The position numbers were made by a program, and so were the translations under genes. The notes under the pieces were generated by a model that worked only from the letters and a program-made list of their open reading frames with translations, was not told the DNA's origin and did not search any database. This document shows, piece by piece, positions 13,877 through 20,040 of a stretch of 20,040 nucleotides of DNA (position 1 is the first letter of the stretch; every line of letters begins with the position of its first letter). The stretch spans positions 1 to 20,040 of the forward strand of contig JAITAP010000077.1 of NCBI GenBank assembly GCA_031284065.1. Reading direction: 5' to 3'. The stretch is from Prevotellaceae bacterium. Lineage in GTDB: Bacteria; Bacteroidota; Bacteroidia; Bacteroidales; UBA932.

Positions 13877-14030
13877 TGTAATAGTTAGCATGTTATTCGT
13901 TGCAACAAAGTCCTTCCAATAAACAGCTTTCATCCTTCGCGGGTCAGCGTCTGCGGGGCGGAGGCGCACGGCCGTGCATTTCTACAGCTGCTCGCAGCGG
14001 TAAATTTGGCGCAACTTGATGGCGTATTCC
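13877..14030. other. Gene-free stretch between the repeat element and the symporter terminator
   Basis: No gene, promoter or other signal apart from the diverged palindrome at 13961-13985. Confidence 0.5.
13961..13985. repeat. Diverged palindrome of the GAGACGCAC family
   Basis: The core GCACGGCCGTGC (13966-13977) is a perfect 12-bp palindrome, with flanks GAGGC and ATTTCTAC that look like decayed outer arms of the 13260-13280 element. Confidence 0.55.
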
Positions 14031-14074
14031 AAAAAAAAATAAGGAGAAAATTCGACTATGCAAATTTTCTCCTT
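14031..14074 (-). terminator. Rho-independent terminator of the galM-symporter operon
   Basis: A perfect 12-bp stem, AAGGAGAAAATT (14041-14052) with AATTTTCTCCTT (14063-14074), and a 10-nt loop. On the minus strand it is followed by A and nine T (14040-14031). It lies 94 bp after the symporter stop. Confidence 0.9.
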
Positions 14075-14168
14075 AAATCATCGAACGTAAACATTTTCGC
14101 GCCTTACAAATACATCATGCTTATCCTCAACTTTTGTTGGCTTGGAGCACGGAGTAAGGCGAAAGTTC

Positions 14169-16043
14169 TTACCAGAAGTATGCGTACAGCGCAATGATGA
14201 TAATGCAAATGCCGATAGCGCCAATCAGGAACGATTTGTCCGTTTTGAACAGCTCCGGCTCAAAGGAGTAGGCTTTATCGTCCTGCTTTTTGCCGTAAGC
14301 GTTGGTAAGCAGGATTACGGCAAGGAAAGCGAATAGCGCCGCCATCACAAATATTGCCTGAAATCCGTACTTCGATAGCGGCGTAGCGTATATCAAACCC
14401 AGCACAAGGCTAATGAGCGATAGCGCGGCAAGCGTCCACCCTGATTTTTTGAGCGATTGGGTGCGCTTGGTCAGCTCTTGCGTTGTAACGAGGTGAGTTT
14501 TGTCGATTAGCGAAATAGCTACTGCAATGGCAATAAGAATCATCCCTACGTAACCCATGCGCAGCAAGAAGGGCAGGTCGGGCAGCGCCAGCTTAAACGC
14601 AATGCCTACGGGTATGGTAAAGATTGCCGTCCACAAGGCGGCGCGGTTGGTTGCCTTTTTCCAGAGCAAGCCCATGCCGAACACTACCACCACGCCCGGA
14701 TAAATGAACCCTGTGTACTCCTGAATGTACTGAAAGGCTTGGTCGAGGCCGCCCAGTAGCGGTTTTGCCGCAAACATGGCTATTACCAGCGCCACCAGCG
14801 CGGTGATACGCCCTACGGTTACCAGCTGCTTTTGGGAAGCTTTTTTGTTGATAAGCGTATGGTAAATATCCATCGTGAAAATGGTGGAGGTGCTGTTGAG
14901 CATCGACGCCAGCGACGAAACAATGGCGGCCACCAGCGCGGCAAACGCAAGCCCTCTGATACCCACAGGCGCAAAGTTTGCCAGTAGCCACGGGTAGGCG
15001 TGGTCGGCTTTGGTAATGGAGCCTGCAATCTCCGTATTGCCCATGTACGCTTCGGCGGCGGCTTTGAGCTCCGGGCTGGCAAAGAGTACGTACGCCGCTA
15101 TGCCCGGCACTACCACAATGATAGGGATTAAAATCTTGAGGTAGCCTGCGAATATCAGGCCTCGCTTGGCTTCCTTCTGGCTTTTAGCGGCAAGCCCTTT
15201 CTGGATAATGTACTGGTTAAATCCCCAATACCCCAAGTTGGTAAGCCACAACGCGCCAAAAATAACGGCTAAGCCCGGGACATCCTTAAAAATATCAAAT
15301 ACCACCCCATTTTCCGTCAGGTTCGTTTCCTTTGGAATAATCATGTGGAAGTGCATTGTTCCGCTTGCTTCGCAAAATGCCACTATTTTTTGAAAGCCTG
15401 CCACAATGCTACCTTCGCCCACAGCGTTGAGCGCCACAAACGCGGTGATTAACCCGCCTCCTACGAGGAAAATGACCTGCAACACATCCGTCCATGCCAC
15501 CGCTTTTAAGCCGCCGTAAATGGAGTAAATGCCGGCAAAAATCAGCAGCCCAACTACGCCGTACATTACCGGCACGCCAAGTATCATGTTCATGGCAAGC
15601 GCGCCCAGCCACGCCACTGAGGTCAGGTTTACGAATACGTACACCAGCAGCCAAAAGAACGAGAAGAAAAAGCTCACGCCCTTGCCGTATCGCTCTTTGG
15701 CGAGCTGCGGGATGGTGTATATTTTTTTCTCCAGCATGAGCGGCAGCAAGAATTTTGCCACCAGAATAAGCGTAATTGCCGCCATCCACTCGTAAGCTGC
15801 GATGGCAAGCCCAATGCGGTAGCCCGACCCGGACATTCCGATGAAGTGCTCGGCGGAAATGTTGGCCGCTATGAGGGAGGCTCCAATAGCCCACCACGTA
15901 AGCGTCCCGCCTGCCAAAAAGTAATCTTTGGTTGTCTTTTCTTCGCCCTTTTTGGTGCGAGAAAGCCATAACCCTAACCCTATAATCAGCGCGGCATACG
16001 CTACAAAAATAAGGTAGTCTATTGTTGCAAATCCTGCGTTCAT
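14169..16043 (-). CDS. SGLT-type sodium/sugar symporter (SSS family)
   Basis: 624 residues with about 14 hydrophobic segments; inner membrane. It closely follows Vibrio vSGLT: DYFLAGGTLTWWAIGASLIA (40-59), NISAEHFIGMSGSGY, AAYEWMAAITL, YWGFNQYIIQKGLAAKS, IVSSLASMLNSTSTIFTMDI and QAFQYIQEYTG. Equivalents of the known sugar ligands are present (E85, the FNQY asparagine, the lysine in GYLKILIP, the first glutamine of QAFQ). Position 66 is histidine where vSGLT has Q69; human SGLT1 also has histidine there (H83). The SSLAS serines of the sodium site are kept. The gene is 21 bp downstream of the mutarotase gene, in one operon closed by a strong terminator. Galactose or glucose is a likely substrate by homology, not proven. 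Confidence 0.93.
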   Translation of the reverse strand: MNAGFATIDYLIFVAYAALIIGLGLWLSRTKKGEEKTTKDYFLAGGTLTWWAIGASLIAANISAEHFIGMSGSGYRIGLAIAAYEWMAAITLILVAKFLLPLMLEKKIYTIPQLAKERYGKGVSFFFSFFWLLVYVFVNLTSVAWLGALAMNMILGVPVMYGVVGLLIFAGIYSIYGGLKAVAWTDVLQVIFLVGGGLITAFVALNAVGEGSIVAGFQKIVAFCEASGTMHFHMIIPKETNLTENGVVFDIFKDVPGLAVIFGALWLTNLGYWGFNQYIIQKGLAAKSQKEAKRGLIFAGYLKILIPIIVVVPGIAAYVLFASPELKAAAEAYMGNTEIAGSITKADHAYPWLLANFAPVGIRGLAFAALVAAIVSSLASMLNSTSTIFTMDIYHTLINKKASQKQLVTVGRITALVALVIAMFAAKPLLGGLDQAFQYIQEYTGFIYPGVVVVFGMGLLWKKATNRAALWTAIFTIPVGIAFKLALPDLPFLLRMGYVGMILIAIAVAISLIDKTHLVTTQELTKRTQSLKKSGWTLAALSLISLVLGLIYATPLSKYGFQAIFVMAALFAFLAVILLTNAYGKKQDDKAYSFEPELFKTDKSFLIGAIGICIIIIALYAYFW

Positions 16044-16064
16044 GGTAATTTATTTTGTTGGTTT

Positions 16065-17213
16065 TTATTTAGTGGAAAACTTATAAATGGTTTCGCTTGC
16101 GTAAGTTTCACCCGGTTTCAGCGCTGTGCTCGGAAAAGCAGCTTGGTTGGGTGTATCGGGAAAGTGTTGCGTTTCGAGGCAAAAACCGTAGCGCTTGGTG
16201 TACGGCACATCGCCCACGCCCACGAGCGAGCCGTCCAGAAAGTTGCCGGAGTAGAATTGCACGCCCGGCTCGGTGGTATATACCTCAAGGGTTCGCCCGC
16301 TAAGGGGCTCGTACACCGTTGCCGCCAAGCTAAGCTTACCGCCGCCGGAGTTGAGCACAAAGTTGTGGTCGTATCCGCCGCCGTTTTTCAGCTGTTCGCT
16401 GTCGTTGCCAATGCGCTCGCCAATGGCGTGCGGGGTGCGGAAATCAAAAGGCGTTTCGGCAACGTCCTCCGGCCCTACGGGAATCAGCCCTGCGTCCACC
16501 GCCGTGTACTTGTCCGCCAGAATGGCGAGCTCGTGCCCCAGCACGTCGGGCGATTTGCCTGCCGACAGGTTAAAGTAGGCGTGGTTGGTCAGGTTGCAGT
16601 GCGTGAGCTTGTCGGTGGTAGCCTTGTAGCTTATTTTAAGCTCGCTGTCTTTTGTCAGCCGGTAGGTAACCTCCACGTCCAGATTTCCCGGGTAGCCTTC
16701 CTCGCCGTCCGCGCTACGGTAGGTCAGCTTAAGCCCTACCGCATCCTTTTCGCGCAGCTCCTCTGCGCTCCACACCACTTTGTCAAAGCCTTTGATACCG
16801 CCGTGCAGGTGGTTAGCGCCGTTGTTGGCGGCGAGCGTGTACTCCACTCCATCGAGCGTAAATTTTGCGTTGCCGATGCGGTTTCCGTAGCGGCCAATCA
16901 GCGCGCCGAAGTAGGGTCCCGATTTCAGAAACGCTTCGCTGCGGTATCCGTCGAGCGACGGAAAGCCAAGCGTAATGTTACCGGCCACGCCTTCTCTGTC
17001 GGGCGTCCACAGCTCGGTAATAGCGCCGCCGTAGGTGGCGACTTTCAGTGTTACCCCCTGTCCGTTAGCGAGGGTATAGAGGTCAACTTGCTGACCGTCG
17101 TACGTGCCAAATGGCTCTTTTGTAATTTCCATTTTGCTACTTGTTTTGTTGCTGCCGCACGAGCATACGCCTACGGCTACAATGGTTGCGAGGTTTATAA
17201 ATTTCCAATTCAT
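16065..17213 (-). CDS. galM: Aldose 1-epimerase (mutarotase), predicted lipoprotein
   Basis: 382 residues from the ATG at 17213-17211. It interconverts alpha and beta anomers of galactose, glucose and related aldoses. The N-terminus is a lipoprotein signal: hydrophobic INLATIVAVGV, then VCSC with the likely lipidated cysteine C19, so the enzyme should be anchored outside the cytoplasm. Family residues are present: NRIGNAKF (111-118), NHLHGG with H137, NHAYFNL with H211, YDHNF with D282, and TEPGVQFY with the catalytic-type E315. The frame opens 19 codons further upstream, but that extension spans the promoter. It is first in an operon with the sodium/sugar symporter, which suggests that mutarotation feeds uptake of the preferred anomer. 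Confidence 0.94.
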   Translation of the reverse strand: MNWKFINLATIVAVGVCSCGSNKTSSKMEITKEPFGTYDGQQVDLYTLANGQGVTLKVATYGGAITELWTPDREGVAGNITLGFPSLDGYRSEAFLKSGPYFGALIGRYGNRIGNAKFTLDGVEYTLAANNGANHLHGGIKGFDKVVWSAEELREKDAVGLKLTYRSADGEEGYPGNLDVEVTYRLTKDSELKISYKATTDKLTHCNLTNHAYFNLSAGKSPDVLGHELAILADKYTAVDAGLIPVGPEDVAETPFDFRTPHAIGERIGNDSEQLKNGGGYDHNFVLNSGGGKLSLAATVYEPLSGRTLEVYTTEPGVQFYSGNFLDGSLVGVGDVPYTKRYGFCLETQHFPDTPNQAAFPSTALKPGETYASETIYKFSTK

Positions 17214-17240
17214 GGGTATAGTGGTGATAAAAAAATTTGT

Positions 17241-17271
17241 CAAAAATAAATATTTTTTTTGGACAAACAAA
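17241..17271 (-). promoter_or_regulatory. Promoter of the galM-symporter operon
   Basis: Minus strand TTTG (17271-17268), exactly 19 bp, TATTTTTG (17248-17241): a full match to the Bacteroidetes consensus. The leader to the galM ATG is about 25 nt. It also argues against the upstream GalM start. Confidence 0.8.
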
Positions 17272-17446
17272 AATCTCTCAAAAAATATCAGAATGTACTG
17301 TCAATTTCTCAAGCTTTTGTGTGCAGTAAATGAATATATAGCGTTAACTTTTTCTTGAGAATTGCCATTAGCCTTACATTGTGTTTCTTTGAGGTGTTGA
17401 CAACTAAAGCTACTTACTATTGCTTCCGGTAAATACCTCCACGCTG

Positions 17447-17506
17447 CGCAAAGCCCCCAAAGCCCCGCAGGGGCAACGCTTTGGGAACGCCGCGCGGGGC
17501 TTTGCG
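17447..17506. repeat. Nested palindrome (three concentric stems)
   Basis: Outer arms CGCAAAGCCCC (17447-17457) and GGGGCTTTGCG (17496-17506); middle arms CCCAAAGC (17456-17463) and GCTTTGGG (17478-17485); inner GCCCC-GCA-GGGGC (17462-17474). The arms share bases at their edges, so not all stems can form at once. The rest of 17272-17649 holds the galM promoter but no gene. Confidence 0.8.
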
Positions 17507-17649
17507 ACTTTGCCGCCCCCAACGGGACGGAGAAAAAAATGTGTAGTGCAGGTTTTACCTCGCCCGAACGGGAAGCATGGGAGAAAGCCGGACGAAAATA
17601 TTCGGACATAAAATTAACGTTACGCGCCCGGCGAGGCTTGCCGTGTCAG

Positions 17650-18735
17650 CTATAAACAGCTTAGCTGTATGATTCGTTTTGCAATGGCAAACTCCTCCTT
17701 TATGTTTGCCATTACTTCCTTTACGCTGCTAATCTTTTTGGTCAGGTATGCGTTAGCTCCGGCAAAGGCATAGCCTTTCTTCATATTTCCTCGCGCCGCA
17801 TTATGCAAGGCTTTGATGATGCAGTACGGGCTTTTGGTATAGTCGCAAGTTTTGATGCAGTGGAACGGGCAGCCCCTGGGCTTTTCGTTTCCCTTGTTTA
17901 CGCTGCGGATAAACTCACCGTCAAAGGCGCGTCCGGGCATACCCACCGGGCTTTGGATAATCATTATGTCGCTTTGCGTGGAGTCAACATATACTTGCTT
18001 AAATTCGGGGGCTGCGTCGCACTCGTGGGTTGGCACAAAAATACTTCCCATTTGCACCCCCGCTGCGCCCAGCTCCATGAAGCGGTGGACATCTTTTCCC
18101 GTCGTGATTCCGCCGGCAGCAATGACCGGAATTACTTTGTCGCTGCTATACTGCGATGCTACGGCTACAACTTCGGGTATCAGCGCTTCCAGCGCGTAGC
18201 GGCTGTCTTCTATCTGCTCCGACTTAAATCCCAGATGGCCGCCGGCCTTTGGGCCTTCCACCACAATTACATCGGGCAGGTAGCCATAGTTGTTTTTCCA
18301 TTTTTCGCAAATTATTTTTGCGGCGCGGGCAGAAGATACGATGGGCGATAAAAGCGTCTTGCTGCCGGGAGTGAGGTACGACGGCAGGTCGAGCGGCAGC
18401 CCTGCGCCTGCAAAAACAATGTCGGCTTTTTCGGCTATTGCCGTGCGCACCATATCCGCAAAGTTCGACAGCGCCACCATAATGTTTAACCCTATAACGC
18501 CTTTGGTTTTCTTCCGAACGCTCCGCATTTCCTCTCTAAGCCCCCATATACAGCTTTGAAAGTAGCTGCCGGCAGCTTGCCTGTAAAGCAAGCCCAACCC
18601 TGCGCATGAAATAACGCCTATTCCGCCCTCGTTGGCAACCGCCGAAGCAAGCCCCGAAAGCGAAATACCTACGCCCATGCCCCCCTGAATGATGGGTAGC
18701 AGAACCTCTTTATTCCCGATAAAAAATGGTTTCAT
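17650..18735 (-). CDS. Nitronate monooxygenase / 2-nitropropane dioxygenase family flavoprotein
   Basis: 361 residues from the ATG at 18735-18733 (a GTG four codons upstream is possible). FMN-dependent TIM-barrel family that includes nitronate monooxygenases and FabK enoyl-ACP reductases. Motifs: QGGMGVGISLSGLA (17-30), EGPKAGGHLG (160-169) with H167 as the likely catalytic histidine, AAGGI (206-210) and GAAGVQMGSIF (223-233) for the flavin phosphate. Beyond the usual barrel there is a C-terminal extension with four cysteines (C289, C293, C297, C305) in GCPFHCIKTCDY and PYC. The precise substrate cannot be told. It is monocistronic, with a long leader (about 175 nt) and no visible terminator. 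Confidence 0.88.
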   Translation of the reverse strand: MKPFFIGNKEVLLPIIQGGMGVGISLSGLASAVANEGGIGVISCAGLGLLYRQAAGSYFQSCIWGLREEMRSVRKKTKGVIGLNIMVALSNFADMVRTAIAEKADIVFAGAGLPLDLPSYLTPGSKTLLSPIVSSARAAKIICEKWKNNYGYLPDVIVVEGPKAGGHLGFKSEQIEDSRYALEALIPEVVAVASQYSSDKVIPVIAAGGITTGKDVHRFMELGAAGVQMGSIFVPTHECDAAPEFKQVYVDSTQSDIMIIQSPVGMPGRAFDGEFIRSVNKGNEKPRGCPFHCIKTCDYTKSPYCIIKALHNAARGNMKKGYAFAGANAYLTKKISSVKEVMANIKEEFAIAKRIIQLSCL

Positions 18736-18812
18736 AAGTATGTTCACAAAAACGCGTCACGGCAATGCTGCACACCTTCGCGACCAATTAGTATTAACGA
18801 AACAAAAAAGTT

Positions 18813-18898
18813 GATTTTGACGTCGATTTTGACGATGAAAAGACCCGCAGGCAAGGCAGGGCAACGCATGGCTAAGAAAGATTTCAATAATAAATCTT
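18813..18898 (-). other. Leader region of the flavoprotein gene
   Basis: Between the -7 box and the ATG lie a tandem 12-mer (GATTTTGACGTC and GATTTTGACGAT, 18813-18836) and a small hairpin AAGATTT/AAATCTT (18878-18884 and 18892-18898). I see no known riboswitch or leader peptide. Confidence 0.35.
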
Positions 18899-18912
18899 GA
18901 TTGTTTACGCTG

Positions 18913-18920
18913 CAAAGGTA
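18913..18920 (-). promoter_or_regulatory. -7 box of the flavoprotein gene promoter
   Basis: Minus strand TACCTTTG (18920-18913) is a full TAnnTTTG match; no TTTG at the expected -33 position. Confidence 0.55.
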
Positions 18921-19003
18921 AGAAACTATTTTGACTATTTGCTAATTTTTTTTACAGGCTAAAATCTTTTGGGGGGCGCTACTTACCGCAAATTGCCCCC
19001 TGA

Positions 19004-19045
19004 CCCCGTGCCGGGCGCGGCTTGCGAGCTGCGCCCGACACGGGG
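19004..19045. repeat. 15-bp GC-rich hairpin
   Basis: CCCCGTGCCGGGCGC (19004-19018) pairs with GCGCCCGACACGGGG (19031-19045), one mismatch, 12-nt loop. No T tract on either strand, so it is not a canonical terminator; it resembles the other palindromic repeats of the window. The surrounding 18921-19241 contains no gene I can support. Confidence 0.7.
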
Positions 19046-19241
19046 TATTCACGTTGGCGCACCTTTCAGGCTAAACGGTTACTTTTCGTAGCATTTCAGC
19101 AAACGTTTCTGTTTTATTTTGCGCGTTGAAAACTTTTTTCTACTTTTTTATATGGCCAACTTGTTTTTGAGCTTGCGCAAGCGAGGCCTGAAGCTCGAAC
19201 AAGAAGAATGTGAGGAGAAGTCGCTTGAGCCTGTGCAAACC

Positions 19242-19469
19242 GGCGTAGCGGCAAACCGGCTGCAATTGGCTGCGCCGAGCTCCGCTTCGCTCCGCTTCCC
19301 CGTAGGGGAATAATATCAATAGAAAAGATCGTGCCCGCTTTCGCCATTAGCCTATCCCGTAGGGATTTAACAGCATCATCATTTGCTATTATTCCCCTAC
19401 GGGGAACCGAAGCGGAGTTCGGCGCAGCCAATTGGAACGTAACTAATTGGAAATATTTATTAGACTTTA
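19242..19469. repeat. Large palindromic repeat element, copy 2
   Basis: Same orientation as copy 1. Outer arms of 27 bp (19263-19289 and 19408-19434) differ at one position; inner arms TTCCCCGTAGGGGAATAATA (19296-19315) and 19387-19406 are perfect. A third small palindrome ATCCC-GTA-GGGAT (19364-19376) lies in the centre. The conserved flanks extend from GGCGTAGCGG to CTTTA. The whole could fold into one long interrupted hairpin. No transposase is inside. Confidence 0.88.
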
Positions 19470-19514
19470 GGGGACTCCTAAAAACGGAAAACGGAAAAAA
19501 AGTTGCGACAAGAT

Positions 19515-19545
19515 CTTGTATATCAACTAAATATTTGTACCTTTG
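19515..19545 (+). promoter_or_regulatory. Promoter of the truncated transposase
   Basis: CTTG (19515-19518), 19 bp, TACCTTTG (19538-19545): one base off the consensus. The ATG of the transposase remnant is 20 bp further on. It could still fire toward the ATPase gene. Confidence 0.65.
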
Positions 19546-19565
19546 CAGCACAAAAACAATAAAAC

Positions 19566-19763
19566 ATGAAGAATTTTAAAAGGCACAGGGATTACGGTTT
19601 CTGGGATCAGGACATACGGTTGAGTAAAATAAGCAAGCTTGGCGACCCGCTCGAAAAATTAAATTCGGGCATTAATTTCGAACTATTCCGGTCATTGCTG
19701 GAAGATAAATTAAGCAGCATACCAAAAGGCGCCGGCGGTCGTCCGCCATTATGACTATGAAAT
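19566..19763 (+). pseudogene. IS5-type transposase, N-terminal remnant
   Basis: 62 codons from ATG 19566 to a TGA at 19752-19754. The product (KLGDPLEKLNSGINFELFRS, then KGAGGRPP) matches the N-terminal DUF772 start of IS5-family transposases of Bacteroidetes as I know them. In intact members GRPP is followed by YDY; here one extra T after GRPP shifts the frame, and reading the next frame restores YDY for three codons, after which similarity ends (EIGGNALPV). The rest of the transposase, several hundred residues with the DDE catalytic core, is absent. No terminal inverted repeats could be assigned. It is therefore a decayed insertion-sequence end, not a functional gene. Confidence 0.75.
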
Positions 19764-19807
19764 AGGAGGAAATGCACTGCCCGTTGAGCAATATCGGAAA
19801 AAAATGC

Positions 19808-19815
19808 TAATTTTG
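19808..19815 (+). promoter_or_regulatory. -7 box before the AAA ATPase gene
   Basis: TAATTTTG matches TAnnTTTG, 22 bp before the ATG. A TTG at 19784-19786 is 21 bp upstream, slightly off the usual spacing. Confidence 0.5.
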
Positions 19816-19837
19816 CAGTGCATTTTTGATACAAAAT

Positions 19838-20040
19838 ATGGATACATTATTTGAAAAGCAACAGCTGCTGCTTGCACAAACATCTACTTCGTTCAGGCGG
19901 TATATGTACGGCAAAATTCCCTGGGAAAGCCGTATGGTCGGGCTTATTGGTCCGCGGGGCGTGGGTAAAACCACCATGCTGCTGCAATATATTAGAGAAA
20001 AAAACGATAAGAGGATGCTCTATGTATCGGCTGATGATAT
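19838..20040 (+). CDS. AAA-type ATPase (DUF4143-like ATPase), partial
   Basis: 67 complete codons from the ATG at 19838 to the right window edge. After a short N-terminus (FEKQQLLLAQTSTSFRRYMYG, about 5-25) the sequence has GLIGPRGVGKTTML with Walker A at 38-45 (GPRGVGKT; K44, T45), followed by KRMLYVSADD, the strand after the first helix. This arrangement (a short leader, GPRGVGKTT, then LYVSADD) is typical of the ATP-binding proteins annotated AAA_14/DUF4143, common in Bacteroidetes and of uncertain role. Walker B and the C-terminal domain lie outside the window. The start directly follows the transposase remnant and has its own -7 box. Confidence 0.82.
   Translation, partial: MDTLFEKQQLLLAQTSTSFRRYMYGKIPWESRMVGLIGPRGVGKTTMLLQYIREKNDKRMLYVSADD

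Noticed and set aside
16143..17249. 368-residue plus-strand open frame over galM
   Set aside because: Antisense to galM, which has all catalytic motifs and a matching promoter; no recognisable domain in the antisense product.
17214..17270. 19-codon N-terminal extension of the mutarotase
   Set aside because: It spans the -7 and -33 promoter boxes, and the start at 17213 gives a proper lipoprotein signal.
19114..19551. 145-residue minus-strand open frame over copy 2 of the repeat element
   Set aside because: Low-complexity translation of palindromic DNA; the frame is not shared with copy 1 and it starts within the transposase promoter region.
19566..19754. Functional small protein of 62 residues
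   Set aside because: The sequence is the start of an IS5-type transposase with a frameshift and loss of the catalytic core, so it is listed as a pseudogene.

Overview
The window looks like chromosomal DNA from an anaerobic member of the Bacteroidetes, probably order Bacteroidales. Evidence: promoters of the Bacteroidetes type (TTTG, 19-20 bp, TAnnTTTG) rather than -35/-10 boxes; a TonB-dependent outer-membrane receptor; the gene trio bL28, bL33 and the DUF4295 small protein; a WbqC-family protein; rubrerythrin; and an MmdA-type carboxyltransferase used in propionate or succinate metabolism. I cannot name the species.

Layout. 1-2438 (minus strand): a TonB-dependent receptor and, 12 bp downstream, the start of a ribbon-helix-helix-like protein cut by the window edge. 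2439-2867: divergent intergenic region with a 55-bp tandem repeat and a heptamer array. 2868-5735 (plus): rubrerythrin with a clear terminator, then a 723-residue secreted protein I do not recognise. 6080-8005 (plus): acyl-CoA carboxyltransferase (MmdA/PccB type) and its small biotin carrier. 8132-9537 (minus): a SIMPL-domain periplasmic protein whose stop codon overlaps the GTG start of a ComF-family phosphoribosyltransferase. 9655-10838 (minus): tRNA-Lys(UUU), its terminator, and a CNNM/CBS membrane protein. 10938-11784 (plus): rpmB, rpmG and DUF4295 with promoter and terminator. 11824-12555 (plus): monofunctional biotin protein ligase, convergent with a WbqC-family gene at 12577-13227 (minus). 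13228-14168: about 0.9 kb of gene-free DNA packed with palindromes and tandem repeats. 14169-17213 (minus): a mutarotase lipoprotein and an SGLT-type sodium/sugar symporter, in one operon with promoter and terminator. 17650-18735 (minus): a nitronate monooxygenase-family flavoprotein. 18736-19565: hairpins and a second copy of the large palindromic element. 19566-19763: a broken IS5-type transposase start. 19838-20040: the first 67 codons of an AAA ATPase that runs off the window.

How the genes relate. The biotin ligase would be expected to charge Lys75 of the biotin carrier, which serves the MmdA-type carboxyltransferase; neither biotin carboxylase nor the sodium-pumping beta subunit is present, so the direction of that enzyme cannot be read from this window. 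GalM and the SGLT-type transporter form a coherent module: mutarotation of an aldose outside the inner membrane, then sodium-driven uptake. Rubrerythrin fits peroxide defence in an anaerobe.

No complete new enzymatic or defence system is evident. The least explained features are the palindromic repeat family (copies at 13601-13876 and 19242-19469, same orientation, either side of the sugar-uptake and flavoprotein genes), the tandem arrays next to it, and the unrecognised 723-residue exported protein.
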